A DNA stretch of 62,867 bases from a virus. Positions within the stretch are counted from its first letter, which is position 1. Each line of letters starts with the position of its first letter. The position numbers and the translations under genes are program-made. Below, piece after piece: positions 44,378 through 53,522 of the stretch. Where the stretch lies: positions 1 through 62,867 of IMG/VR virus record IMGVR_UViG_3300024518_003743; one strand, given 5' to 3'. Below the pieces are notes generated by a model. The model was not told the DNA's origin. It worked only from the letters and a program-made list of their open reading frames with translations, and ran no database searches.

Positions 44378-45658
44378 TTAATAAGTGTTTCTCTTGTTAA
44401 GCCCTCCTGTAATAATGTCGATATGATTCAATACCTCTGGTCTTACTTCTTCTGCAGAAGCTGAAGATCCACCGCCTGCTGCTGGTGGAGTGTCAGCTCC
44501 TCTTGATAGAATCTCTTGTCGCTCTGAGCTTTCAGCGGCTCTAGTAGCAATGGTCTGATATTGTGTCATCAGTCCCATGCCGTCCTTAGCCATGACCGCT
44601 CTTTCAACTGCGTCGGGTTTATAAGTACCATCAGCCTCAAAAAACAAATCTCGGATAAGTGTGTCCAACATTCCTTTCTTGATGTCCTGAATATACTGGT
44701 CGCTGACGCCTTCAATTCTTCCTGCGAAATTAGCTACTGAAGCTTCTAGTGATTGATTAACAGCGGTTGTTGTTTTCGCTGCGTCATCTATCGTTTTCTG
44801 CGTTCTTAAAGCTATTCCGGCTTTATCACTACCAAACTGATTCTTCACAGAATCAAGCGCAGTGTTAATGGCTAGTTTAACGTTCTGATCTCCATCAGCA
44901 TCGTTATATTCTTCCCATTGTTCTTTTGTAAAAGACTTCCCATAAGCATTCAGTAGCTCTTGGTCTTTGTAGTCTGATACTTCTTTTTGAAAGTCGAGAG
45001 CTGGTCTGCTTACCAAGTCCTCTCTCCATTCTTTACCTTTACTGAACGAGTCTATTGCCTGATAGAGCTCTGGCGGCATTGTTTTGAACAATCCCTCCAT
45101 TCCTTCTAACTTCTTAGACGTTCCCTCAGTGGTCTTTTCAACTTCTCTTAGCCTCATCACCTCTGTGTTGAGACTTGAAAAATCTTCGATTCCAAGATTC
45201 TCCTTTAAATACGAATTAACCTGTTCAAGGTTTTCGATTTGCGGAGCTGGAGTCTGTGATTCAGGAGCTTTATCCCCAAGTTCCACTGGCTTTTCCCCAA
45301 AAATAGGGCTAGTTATGGTAACTTTTTCTGGCTCTTCCGCTGGTGGAGGAGCATCGTTGGCTGGAGGTGTGTTCTCTCCTGCCGGTGGAGCTTCCTGATT
45401 TTCTGGTACAGGCGGTGCTGCTGGTGTTTCTTCTACTACCGGTGGGGCCTCATTTGGAGGAGGTTCGTTCGCTGGAGGAGTATTCTGCTCCTGCTGTTGT
45501 CTCATCTCACCTAAAGCGTTTGCTAGTGCTGACCCTCCGCTCATACCCTGAAGGGCATTTAGGGCTGGATTGTTAGGTAGCGCTGGCGGTGCTGTCGCCG
45601 GTGTCTGGTTTTCTGCTGGTGCTGATGCCTGTGGTGCACTTACTGTTTCGTCTGCCAT
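44378..45658 (-). CDS. scaffolding-like protein
   Basis: A 426-residue protein with a 140-residue Pro/Ala/Glu-rich disordered N-terminus and a helical C-terminal half, ending in a basic tail (GGLNKRNTY). It lies between the portal and the MCP, the normal place of the scaffold. Acidic, helical and disordered composition agrees with an internal scaffold that guides capsid assembly and is then lost. Confidence 0.7.
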   Translation of the reverse strand: MADETVSAPQASAPAENQTPATAPPALPNNPALNALQGMSGGSALANALGEMRQQQEQNTPPANEPPPNEAPPVVEETPAAPPVPENQEAPPAGENTPPANDAPPPAEEPEKVTITSPIFGEKPVELGDKAPESQTPAPQIENLEQVNSYLKENLGIEDFSSLNTEVMRLREVEKTTEGTSKKLEGMEGLFKTMPPELYQAIDSFSKGKEWREDLVSRPALDFQKEVSDYKDQELLNAYGKSFTKEQWEEYNDADGDQNVKLAINTALDSVKNQFGSDKAGIALRTQKTIDDAAKTTTAVNQSLEASVANFAGRIEGVSDQYIQDIKKGMLDTLIRDLFFEADGTYKPDAVERAVMAKDGMGLMTQYQTIATRAAESSERQEILSRGADTPPAAGGGSSASAEEVRPEVLNHIDIITGGLNKRNTY

Positions 45659-45697
45659 TCTTCTGATTATCTATTCACAAATATAATTAAAAATTCA

Positions 45698-47992
45698 TTA
45701 CGGCGCTGGGGTCGGAGAATTTTGTTGATTAGAAAAGTCCGCCATTCCCTTCGCGAAAATCTTATCTATCTCATGGTCTTGAGCTCGGGACTCTTTAGCG
45801 TCCTCTCTCTGCTCAAGCCTTCCCTGCTCCTGCTGAGCTCCCTGGACTGCCTGTTCTTGCGCTTGGGCGTCTTTCTGGGTCACTTGCTGGGTCGCTGCGC
45901 TGTTTCTTCTTTCCGCCTCAGCCTGAACTCCGGCAAGCCTTCTCATCGCTGAGGTTACCTGAGTTGGAGTTGATCGCCCAAATAGGTCGGTGAATGTTGT
46001 TCTGTCTATCATTTGAGACTCAAGGAAGATTGTGAGCATCTGGTCAGCCTGCTTTTTAAGCATTGCGTCTGCGTTCTCTCTCTCCACGAACGCGCGGAAG
46101 TCTTCTAGGTTCATGTCCTTAGAAAGCCTGATTACCTCAGCCGGTCCGTCTCCAACAGCTATTGATAGCGAGCGCTCATGCTCAATATAGTATCGTTTTC
46201 CAACTGTAGCGATGTGTTGGTACATCTGAACGAACACTCTAGCGATAGCGTCATAAAAAGGCTCTTGCATCAATGAACCACGCTGTATTAGTAGCTCTGT
46301 AACCCCAACAAGCTGGTCTTGACCAATCGATTCACCCTTAAGCCCCTCGTTAACACCTGTGGTGTTCTGGATGAGGTTCGACATGAGAGGAATGATGTTG
46401 AACATCTGGTGCACTCCGTTTGATATGGTCGCGTCGTATGAGCCCACTGAGTTCGGTATACCTCTACCTTTCGTTCGAACGGTAATCGGGTTACCCATGT
46501 TAATGTCTGCGTAAATCTGGTCTCTTTCCTGCGGGTTGATAGTGTCTTCATCAAGAATAACACCTGCACCCCCAGCATTGTTGAACTGAGACTCGATAAC
46601 CGATAAAATTCTGTTAATGAACCTTTGAGGGTCAATAGCGTCGTCTACCGGGCTGAAGATCTCTCCATCAACATAACCCCAAGCCATACACTTGAATGGG
46701 AACTTGACGTTTGACAAATCTTGATAGTCAGTTTCTTGGTACGGAGAAAGACCCCACTCAAGAGCAATGTCAAATGTCTCCTGCTCGTTATTCGAATTGA
46801 TTCTTCTCGCCCCAACAGTCTCCCCTGGAATGAATATGCAATATCTTAGAACATCAACGTAAAGCTTGCGCTTCTTCTTTCCGCCCTTGAACAGGACTCT
46901 ATTTTTCGCGCTGTCTGGTGGCGCAATAAGGTCTTTTTCGGTCCACTCAGGCTTTTCCTGCCCTGGCTTTGTGAAGTTGATTCTAACTAGGTACGGATAT
47001 CCATACTCGTCGAGCACCCATCCGTAGTCGTATCTATCAAAGTCCTTCCAGTACGTTTTGTAAACAGGGATTCTTCCTCCGCTGTTAGTTCTGTGGTCAA
47101 CTCCCCCGTGCAGGCTGTTTCCAGGCTCGGTGTTGAAGTTGGTGTCGCCGTTAGACATTACCGACAGGTAGTTCTCTACAGCCTTTCTAGATTCGTGGCT
47201 TATTTCCTCCCATCTCTCGAAAATCATTGAAGCATCCATCGGCGTAACCGTGCCCATGAAGTTTGCGTCAGTTAAATCCTGCTTTTCAGCATCTCTATCG
47301 AAAAAGAATTGGTTAGACTTTCTAGTTTCAAACCTCTGGTGCCCTCCGTGCTGAAATGCCTCGGAAACAATAAGACCTGTTAGCCCCAGGTTCTGAGCGA
47401 ACATGGTTTGCATGTTCTGAAATTCGTTCAGGTCAGCAACATACCTCATCAAAGAGTTCATTGCATCCACAAAGCTGTCTACATACAGATTGTTGTGGAT
47501 TTGAGTAGTTTCCTCTTCGTTTTCACCAATAGACCTGTCGAACTGGCGAACAACAGCTCCAAGTCCCGGAAATTGGTTTGCAACGTCTGTTTTGAATAGC
47601 TGCTTGGCCAAGGATTGCTCTCTTCGGTTAATCGATCGTTGAGATACGCTTTTCGCCGCAGCGTTTACGCTCAACCTAATAGCGTTACCTCTATACTGCT
47701 CAATAATTGGACGGATGAGGTTATGAACAATCTGGATTCTGTTTCTGGTCTGCCCAGTAGTGTCTTTTAAGAAGGCTTCGAGGTCTTCGTCCTCAATCCA
47801 TTGGTCTCCCTTGTAAAATCGCTTATTGATAGCGATAGACTGAAGCCAGTCATTGTGCTGGCTGTTGAATGCTTGTCCTACAGTCCATTTACCATAGTCT
47901 AGGTGATACTGTTCGTTGTTTGCCTTGTCGGGATAAGCCTTCTTATCCATCCGGTTTGGCTTGTTTGGTGTTGAGAGTACAAGGTGTGACAT
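45698..47992 (-). CDS. portal protein
   Basis: A 764-residue protein of portal type: early LKDTTGQTRNRIQIVHNLIR then PIIEQYRGNAIRLSV, which is the characteristic podovirus portal segment, a central beta/alpha wing and stem, and a Gln/Glu-rich helical C-terminus (QAQEQAVQGAQQEQGRLEQR) that may form the barrel. The portal is the dodecameric gate for DNA packaging and ejection. It lies between the terminase cluster and scaffold. Confidence 0.88.
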   Translation of the reverse strand: MSHLVLSTPNKPNRMDKKAYPDKANNEQYHLDYGKWTVGQAFNSQHNDWLQSIAINKRFYKGDQWIEDEDLEAFLKDTTGQTRNRIQIVHNLIRPIIEQYRGNAIRLSVNAAAKSVSQRSINRREQSLAKQLFKTDVANQFPGLGAVVRQFDRSIGENEEETTQIHNNLYVDSFVDAMNSLMRYVADLNEFQNMQTMFAQNLGLTGLIVSEAFQHGGHQRFETRKSNQFFFDRDAEKQDLTDANFMGTVTPMDASMIFERWEEISHESRKAVENYLSVMSNGDTNFNTEPGNSLHGGVDHRTNSGGRIPVYKTYWKDFDRYDYGWVLDEYGYPYLVRINFTKPGQEKPEWTEKDLIAPPDSAKNRVLFKGGKKKRKLYVDVLRYCIFIPGETVGARRINSNNEQETFDIALEWGLSPYQETDYQDLSNVKFPFKCMAWGYVDGEIFSPVDDAIDPQRFINRILSVIESQFNNAGGAGVILDEDTINPQERDQIYADINMGNPITVRTKGRGIPNSVGSYDATISNGVHQMFNIIPLMSNLIQNTTGVNEGLKGESIGQDQLVGVTELLIQRGSLMQEPFYDAIARVFVQMYQHIATVGKRYYIEHERSLSIAVGDGPAEVIRLSKDMNLEDFRAFVERENADAMLKKQADQMLTIFLESQMIDRTTFTDLFGRSTPTQVTSAMRRLAGVQAEAERRNSAATQQVTQKDAQAQEQAVQGAQQEQGRLEQREDAKESRAQDHEIDKIFAKGMADFSNQQNSPTPAP

Positions 47993-48002
47993 AACAGTAT
48001 TC

Positions 48003-48620
48003 TTAGTTTGTTTGTTCGTGGTAATCGTCTGCTAATGAGTCCCCATCGTATTCATAGGCGTCCTCCTCTTCAATCTGTTTTTCTGTTACTCCGAACCCAT
48101 GCTCTGACTTAAGCACAATGGCGTCTAGGGCTTTTACAATATTGTTTTGCGATGTGACGTAGGCGTTCTTCTTTGTGTAGTCAACCTTCCCGTCTTCGCC
48201 GACAAATGAAGCATCTGTCATCTCTACGGAAGACAACCTGCTAAAGTTATTTAATGTGTTCTCAATAATCCTTCGTGAGATATCCCTAGCACTAGGATTA
48301 TACTTCGACATCCTGTCGATAGCTCTTTTGATTTTGGATCCAAAGTTACAACTAGCGAACTTATCCCTAACAGCAGGCTTCATCTGGTTTTCTTTTCCAA
48401 GGTGGTCAAAAGACCTCTTTAAAGCCTCTTCTGAACGAATTCTAGACCTTTCAACGTGAGATATTGGGCTCGCTTTACAAGCGAAGAACCAAACGAACAG
48501 GATTTCGGACTTGTTTAGGTCTTTCAATTCTGGCGCATCTTTGAGCTCAGGATAATCTTCCAGAAGACCTCTTTTCGTCTTCGGAGCAAATAATGATATA
48601 GACTCTTCTTTTTTTTCCAT
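48003..48620 (-). CDS. unknown protein between terminase and portal
   Basis: A 205-residue soluble protein, helical and charged, with an acidic C-terminus. Position suggests a packaging or head-assembly role; a diverged small terminase was considered, but there is no visible HTH typical of that family. The upstream terminase gene stops one base before it. Confidence 0.5.
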   Translation of the reverse strand: MEKKEESISLFAPKTKRGLLEDYPELKDAPELKDLNKSEILFVWFFACKASPISHVERSRIRSEEALKRSFDHLGKENQMKPAVRDKFASCNFGSKIKRAIDRMSKYNPSARDISRRIIENTLNNFSRLSSVEMTDASFVGEDGKVDYTKKNAYVTSQNNIVKALDAIVLKSEHGFGVTEKQIEEEDAYEYDGDSLADDYHEQTN

Positions 48621-50951
48621 TTAATAGATTGGAACTCTCACTTCTACCCTGGTTAGCTTTCCGTCCTTGCCCCTAACAAGCTTCTGCTGAGTCTTGTATC
48701 TCTCCATTTCGGATTTGATTTCGAAAGGGGTTAGATGTTCGTAGCTTAGACTACAAATATAGGCAAAAACAATAGCAAACAACACATCATCGTGGTACTT
48801 CTGCGGGTCTACTGTCCCCCAGCTCTCGTTGCCTGATTTTGTGATCGTGCACACAAATGTTCTGAGCTGCACAAAAGGGGTGGTCATGTATACGCGGTCT
48901 CCGTACACCGTAAAGAACTCGTGCATCTTGCTGACAATGAATCTGGTTCTGTTCCCTCTGTTGTCAATTCCGTAAGTGTTCTGGCCGCCGTGGAAGGCTT
49001 GCGGAAGCTCCGTTCCCCACACCAATGAGTCCTCAAAGCCCTTTGCTTCCTTGTAATCGGTGTAGGCAGTTCCAATATTAGCCTCCACTAGCTCTTTTGC
49101 AGACTTGGACGACTCCGCCGAGTAGTATATGCCCAGCAACATGCACTGCAGGAAGGTGTACTTGTGGTCGGAGTCCCTGTAGTCCACAAATGCAGATACG
49201 GTCTTGTAGTGGGCATCAAATATAGCTGAGGCCATGTTCGAGAACCCGTTGTCTGACATAATGGGGTCAGTTCCCATGTAGTACCTGTGCATCCAGTTCT
49301 TCTGAGGCTCCATGAACATCGTTACGGATGCTCTCGGGTCTCCATCGTCTACCGCCACAAATGTAGCTCCTGTTATAGCGTAAGGCACGTCGCTGTTCTC
49401 GTCTGATGGTTTGGAGGTGTCGAATATCGGTTCGAAATACCCCTTCTTGGATCTGAGCCTATGTTCAACATTGTAAATCTTCTCGATGTTCTGGTTAATC
49501 CAATCGATTCCCACCAGAAGCTTCGATGAGGTCAGGAACATGTCTTCAACGATAGACGGGTAGTGCTGGCGGAACTGAACTCTTCTAGATTCCTTTTCCG
49601 GCCCTTCGATCGTATATGCTCTACGCTCAGATTCGTAGTGCTCCTTGGTAATACCTGGTCTGGTGGTCCAATCGAAGAATATAGGGATGATGCCGTATGT
49701 AAAGTCACGATTCTTCCATGCAGTGAGAGCCCGGAAGTATTCTTCCTCGTATGCCTTACCTCCTTTATCCATTTCGCCACCTGTACCCCAGATAATGATT
49801 TGACGCTTCATCTCAATCTTGTTTGTTTCCGGGTTCTGCCAGAACATGGTCGGACGAGCTTCCTTCATCATCTTCCCTAGAATGCCAATGTAACCAGCCT
49901 CATCAATCATAACGAGTTGAGGTGAACCACCGTTAATCGCTGCAACCGATGGAGCAACCACCCTGATGGATGAGTTCATTCCTTTCTTGACGCCCTTCTT
50001 GATGCCTTTTTTCCGGAGGCGGAACAGGTTGTCACGGTCGTTATCTACAGTAGGCCGGAACCACCTAGGGAGCTCCGTAAATGGATACTTAATCTTATCA
50101 TCGAAAATCTCAATACCCGATTCCTTATCCATGGTAATGAACTTGAGGAAGAAGTTTCTGTTGGTCGTAATCTTCTTCAGGGCACAAGCCCCGTATGTCG
50201 ATGTTGCTGCAATCTGACGAGGCTTACCCGTCATGCTGGAGTATCCACAATCGAACATGAAAGCGATAACCTTGTGCACAGGCTTGGCGATGTATTTCAT
50301 GGAGCCGGAAGACATGTCCCCTTCCTTAAGCATCAGGTACTTGTCCATGAAGTAGAGGGTGTTTTCCCGGCACCGTCTTATTTCCTCGTAGGCGTAGGCT
50401 CTAGCATCTCCGTCGTTACTGTAGTCGGTAATGTCTCCGTTTTCGGCCAGCCAATCGGAGGCCTGCTGGCAGTACATCTGGAAAGGAACATACGAACGCA
50501 TGTTCTGGAATCCATTGTTAATGCTGTCTATCCAGCGAATGAATTTTTCGTCGTGCTCGATGACACTATCAGGCATCCAATCAGACGTCTTGACGTCCTT
50601 TCCTCCCCTGTACTTAAATAAATCTGATTCTTGAAGCTTATCATAGGTCTCATTGTCAAGGATCTCGAAATCCCTGTGCATTCCTTCACCATCGTCTTCG
50701 ATGATGTCGATAAGTTTGTCTGATTCTATTTGCTTCTCCGTTTTTACGGAGTCGTCGGTCTGGACAGCCCTTCTCTTACGAGATTTCTTAGGCTTGTCAA
50801 TTACATCGATTCTGCCGGCATCTTTGAGCTGCTCTTCTTGCTCCAGGGATATCGGTAGTCCTTTGCTGTGAAGGTCTTCTATGAAGTCGAGATAGTTCTC
50901 TCTAATGACCTTCTTCTCTACTGCTTTCTGCTTTCTTTCTTCTGACATCAA
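48621..50951 (-). CDS. terL: terminase large subunit
   Basis: A 776-residue DNA-packaging motor. The ATPase has a deviant Walker A (GKPRQIAATSTYG, about residue 240), Walker B LVMIDEAGY (about 345) and coupling motif IIIWGTGG. The nuclease shows YYMGTDPIM (first Asp), AFVDYRDSD and YHDDVLFAIVFAY with the last acidic pair. Lengths and motifs match T4/crAss-like TerL, with an N-terminal extension rich in charged residues. It cuts and pumps concatemeric DNA into proheads through the portal. Confidence 0.93.
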   Translation of the reverse strand: MMSEERKQKAVEKKVIRENYLDFIEDLHSKGLPISLEQEEQLKDAGRIDVIDKPKKSRKRRAVQTDDSVKTEKQIESDKLIDIIEDDGEGMHRDFEILDNETYDKLQESDLFKYRGGKDVKTSDWMPDSVIEHDEKFIRWIDSINNGFQNMRSYVPFQMYCQQASDWLAENGDITDYSNDGDARAYAYEEIRRCRENTLYFMDKYLMLKEGDMSSGSMKYIAKPVHKVIAFMFDCGYSSMTGKPRQIAATSTYGACALKKITTNRNFFLKFITMDKESGIEIFDDKIKYPFTELPRWFRPTVDNDRDNLFRLRKKGIKKGVKKGMNSSIRVVAPSVAAINGGSPQLVMIDEAGYIGILGKMMKEARPTMFWQNPETNKIEMKRQIIIWGTGGEMDKGGKAYEEEYFRALTAWKNRDFTYGIIPIFFDWTTRPGITKEHYESERRAYTIEGPEKESRRVQFRQHYPSIVEDMFLTSSKLLVGIDWINQNIEKIYNVEHRLRSKKGYFEPIFDTSKPSDENSDVPYAITGATFVAVDDGDPRASVTMFMEPQKNWMHRYYMGTDPIMSDNGFSNMASAIFDAHYKTVSAFVDYRDSDHKYTFLQCMLLGIYYSAESSKSAKELVEANIGTAYTDYKEAKGFEDSLVWGTELPQAFHGGQNTYGIDNRGNRTRFIVSKMHEFFTVYGDRVYMTTPFVQLRTFVCTITKSGNESWGTVDPQKYHDDVLFAIVFAYICSLSYEHLTPFEIKSEMERYKTQQKLVRGKDGKLTRVEVRVPIY

Positions 50952-50962
50952 TACTAAATACG

Positions 50963-50993
50963 AAAAAAAGCTGTCCCCGGTTATGAGGACAGC
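50963..50993 (-). terminator. intrinsic terminator before the terminase gene
   Basis: On the - strand the stem GCTGTCC/GGACAGC with an eleven-base loop is followed by seven T. It lies 13 bases after the stop of the first late gene, so that gene is partly uncoupled from the terminase and structural genes; readthrough or antitermination would be needed for the rest. Confidence 0.8.
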
Positions 50994-51005
50994 CTTAAAA
51001 CGAAA

Positions 51006-51485
51006 TTACTCACCTTGTTCTCGTGCTTCAATCACATCTTCCAATGCGATGACCGCTTTCTTTAAGTTCGTAAACGTAGAGCGCTGTTGTCCGAAATACT
51101 TCTTCGAAAGCTTTACTCTCTTGTTTGTGTTATCGATCAAGCTTTTGTATTTTCTTGCGTGCTCCTTCTGATTGAACTTATGAACCAGGTCACGCTTGTT
51201 CATTAATGTTGAGAGCACATCTGTAAGCTTCGAATCATCCGAAACCATCGGTCGGTAGTTCTTCGGTGCTGCGATGTACGACTTAGGATCGTATGGAGAA
51301 ATGTGTTTTTCGAAGCCCTGGGCTACATAAATCTCATCCAACATGTTTCCTAGTCCATTGATTGCCTTTGAGATGTTTTCCGGCGGACCGTCCAATTCAG
51401 GCATGACAAATCTTAGTGTACTCTTGCACTGGCATAACTCCTTCCGAGTCTCTTCTACCAACTGTGTAAACGCTGTTAATTTCAT
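51006..51485 (-). CDS. first gene of the late operon, unknown
   Basis: A 159-residue helical, basic protein beginning MKLTAFTQLVEETRKELCQC. It is transcribed from the putative late promoter just upstream and separated from terL by a terminator. It could be a small packaging or regulatory protein (for example a small terminase analogue or antiterminator), but no family is recognised. Confidence 0.6.
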   Translation of the reverse strand: MKLTAFTQLVEETRKELCQCKSTLRFVMPELDGPPENISKAINGLGNMLDEIYVAQGFEKHISPYDPKSYIAAPKNYRPMVSDDSKLTDVLSTLMNKRDLVHKFNQKEHARKYKSLIDNTNKRVKLSKKYFGQQRSTFTNLKKAVIALEDVIEAREQGE

Positions 51486-51514
51486 CTTATCTAATTTTAG
51501 TTATATAACACTAA

Positions 51515-51522
51515 CAAATTTA
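51515..51522 (-). promoter_or_regulatory. putative late promoter, -7 element TAAATTTG
   Basis: TAAATTTG on the - strand is a perfect match to the Bacteroidetes -7 consensus TAnnTTTG. It lies 30 bases before the first late gene, allowing a leader of about 20 bases. The -33 position has TTT rather than TTG. It lies within a 90-base divergent region with a + strand promoter candidate on the other side. Confidence 0.6.
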
Positions 51523-51548
51523 TTGTTTTTCTTCAGAATAAAAAATCG

Positions 51549-51556
51549 TACTTTTA
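51549..51556 (+). promoter_or_regulatory. putative + strand promoter, -7 element TACTTTTA
   Basis: TACTTTTA matches TAnnTTTG at seven of eight positions, 20 bases before the ATG at 51576. A TTG at 51523-51525 gives a 23-base spacer, at the long end of the accepted range. It is divergent from the late promoter. Confidence 0.45.
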
Positions 51557-51575
51557 TCGGATTAAACATCTAACT

Positions 51576-51836
51576 ATGCTAGATAAACCATTTTTAGTAT
51601 CCGAGAAAGGCATTGGGTCACCAGACCCACTGAACATGAACAAGGTTGTGTCTTTCGCAAAACATGAAGATGATGGCATTCAGAGTGCCAATAAGCCGGG
51701 GAGGAATCAAATCCGATTCACCCGAGATGAAAACAGTGTCGGGCCTAAAGAAGTATTTTGGAAGTTCGAATCAGAAGCAGACCGTGATAGCGAATACGAC
51801 AAAATTGTTTGTTTGGTAGCCACCCCAATTACGTAA
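51576..51836 (+). CDS. small protein, paralogue A
   Basis: An 86-residue protein. It shares with the next gene a KP start, an SDPxN-type segment (GSPDPLNMNKV) and a C-terminal PKEVFWKFESEADRDSEYDK pattern. The pair is a tandem duplication directly behind a good promoter, suggesting abundant expression. Function unknown. Confidence 0.65.
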   Translation: MLDKPFLVSEKGIGSPDPLNMNKVVSFAKHEDDGIQSANKPGRNQIRFTRDENSVGPKEVFWKFESEADRDSEYDKIVCLVATPIT

Positions 51837-51856
51837 CAATTAAATCTATATAGATC

Positions 51857-52120
51857 ATGAGTGCACTTGCAAAACCACTTATCCATAGCGTCAACGTGCT
51901 TTCTGGGCAATCAGACCCAGTAAATGTTGAAGAAATACAAACCATGACGAGAGTTGTGAATGACAATCCAGGTATTAACACTACTTCGGAATTTCATTTA
52001 GCTTTCGCAATGAGAGACCACGACCAAAACCCTAAGTCGGTGACTTGGAAGTTTGCGGACGAGACAGCTCTTGACGCAGCTTACGCAGCTATCTTGGCAT
52101 TAGCCTCGACTGCAGTCTAA
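51857..52120 (+). CDS. small protein, paralogue B
   Basis: An 87-residue protein related to the preceding one: SGQSDPVNVEEIQ and PKSVTWKFADETALDAAYAA align with it, including the WKF..E motif and C-terminal Y..I..LA. It is separated by 20 A/T-rich bases. A strong hairpin region follows. Function unknown. Confidence 0.65.
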   Translation: MSALAKPLIHSVNVLSGQSDPVNVEEIQTMTRVVNDNPGINTTSEFHLAFAMRDHDQNPKSVTWKFADETALDAAYAAILALASTAV

Positions 52121-52163
52121 TTTGGAAAAGCCATTTATTTGACATACATTTGTTGTCACTTGT

Positions 52164-52224
52164 GTTTTTTAGCGAGAACATTTCCCCCTGAAAGGCTTCG
52201 GCCTCAAGGGGGTTCGCTAAAAAC
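52164..52224 (+). repeat. long inverted repeat / structured leader
   Basis: Outer arms TTTTTAGCGA (52166-52175) and TCGCTAAAAA (52214-52223) enclose a second stem CCCCCT/AGGGGG and an apical AGGC-TTCG-GCCT. It is not a normal terminator because T precedes rather than follows the stem on either strand. It lies just before the ATG at 52237 and could act as a leader structure. Confidence 0.75.
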
Positions 52225-52236
52225 AAAGATAACACT

Positions 52237-53031
52237 ATGTTACTCGCTAAGAAAATTAAAACACATAGCCTCCTGCTCTCCACAATCGTGGAAATGAACG
52301 AGTTAAGAACCTACTCCTATTTTCTTAGATTCAAGTCATTATTCAATTCTTCGGCATTGAACAAAGGCAATCGCGCGAAACTATCTAGGCTCACCGGCCT
52401 TAGTGACAAGACCTGCAGAGTGTATGTAGGCAAGATGAAGCGACTAGGATGGATCAAGCAGAACGGAAGCGATTACGTTTTCATCAGCTACAAGGAAATG
52501 TTCATCAAGTACAAGCTGAACAAGAAACAATTCAATTACCACAAGATAATAAATGTAAGCTCCGACGACAGTACGGATTTGCTCATAACAAAATTAGCCT
52601 CCATTCTGTTGGAGGCTAACATTGATCGACAAATCTCTACAATAGCGGTCCGTGCAGAAATACACAAACCAACTCACTCACAATCGAGCGTTGGAAGACT
52701 TGCCACCAAATATAAGAATAAAGGGTGGAACTACAAGTATTCAACCAATGTGAGTGCGAGATTCAATGATGTTGTGCTTTCATGCAAGGGATTCGGTGGA
52801 CTTATAGGCAGAGGAAGGACGGCTGGGAAGCTCCTAAAGAAGAAACTCGTAGAAATGGAGTGTATCACCGTTGAAACGAATCAAGTGCTTCTGAGGGACT
52901 TTAAAGGGCGTTACGATTTATATCTTCTCATGAAAGCGAGGTCCAAAACTCCGGAACGCATGTTCTGGTACAGTGGAAAAGCTTGGAATCGTGAGCCGGA
53001 TTTCATCGCCTCTTTTAATTATATTGCATGA
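52237..53031 (+). CDS. winged-helix DNA-binding protein
   Basis: A 264-residue basic protein. Residues about 42-75 form a winged helix-turn-helix (NRAKLSRLTGLSDKTCRVYV then GKMKRLGWIKQNGSDYVFIS). The rest is mixed and Lys-rich. It might be a transcription regulator or a replication initiator-like protein. It is preceded by the long hairpin, part of which can also pair with codons 3-5 (see findings). Confidence 0.6.
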   Translation: MLLAKKIKTHSLLLSTIVEMNELRTYSYFLRFKSLFNSSALNKGNRAKLSRLTGLSDKTCRVYVGKMKRLGWIKQNGSDYVFISYKEMFIKYKLNKKQFNYHKIINVSSDDSTDLLITKLASILLEANIDRQISTIAVRAEIHKPTHSQSSVGRLATKYKNKGWNYKYSTNVSARFNDVVLSCKGFGGLIGRGRTAGKLLKKKLVEMECITVETNQVLLRDFKGRYDLYLLMKARSKTPERMFWYSGKAWNREPDFIASFNYIA

Positions 53032-53048
53032 AGAAGAAAGTATGAACT

Positions 53049-53065
53049 TGCGGTTTCTTACCGCA
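53049..53065 (+). terminator. short hairpin between genes
   Basis: TGCGGT-TTCTT-ACCGCA forms a perfect six-pair stem 18 bases after the winged-helix gene. There is no T run after it, so it may be a weak terminator, an RNA-processing site, or a leader for the next gene. Confidence 0.35.
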
Positions 53066-53090
53066 TACATTTAACAGAAAAAAAGAACAG

Positions 53091-53522
53091 ATGAAACTAT
53101 TCAAATTCGGAGCCCACAAGAAGCGGGCAGACAAAGCAGAAGTCATGGTGTACGAACTACGTCAGGAGCTTGTGCGTATTCTCAAGGAAAGCTACGAACT
53201 AGGTGAAGGGCTTAGAGACGAAATATTCATTCCTGAATATCTTGGCTTCCAAGAATCAACAATGGACAATGAAGAGTCCGGAACGGTCCGCATATACTCT
53301 CGAGACGGGTTCAATATCTCCCGAGCATCCCAAGGCAATACCTGGATCATGCTTCACCCGAGCGGGGCGAAGGTCTCCTTCACCATCGAAAAGATGTTCG
53401 ATGCAATCACCGTGCTCAAGTCGCTTGGCTTGAACATCTCTATCACGGACTACCTCAAGCAGACTCCAATGACGGACAAGTTTAATCTACTACTACATGG
53501 ACCAGATGCAGGAAAAGATTGA
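53091..53522 (+). CDS. hypothetical protein
   Basis: A 143-residue protein with a basic start (MKLFKFGAHKKRADKAEVMV), a helix, then a beta-rich domain (GTVRIYSRDGFNISRASQGN). The leader is A-rich (agaaaaaaagaacag). It overlaps the next gene by 26 bases. Function unknown. Confidence 0.6.
   Translation: MKLFKFGAHKKRADKAEVMVYELRQELVRILKESYELGEGLRDEIFIPEYLGFQESTMDNEESGTVRIYSRDGFNISRASQGNTWIMLHPSGAKVSFTIEKMFDAITVLKSLGLNISITDYLKQTPMTDKFNLLLHGPDAGKD

Noticed and set aside
52164-52224. The long hairpin as a bidirectional terminator
   Set aside because: On both strands the T run precedes the stem and A follows it, the reverse of an intrinsic terminator.
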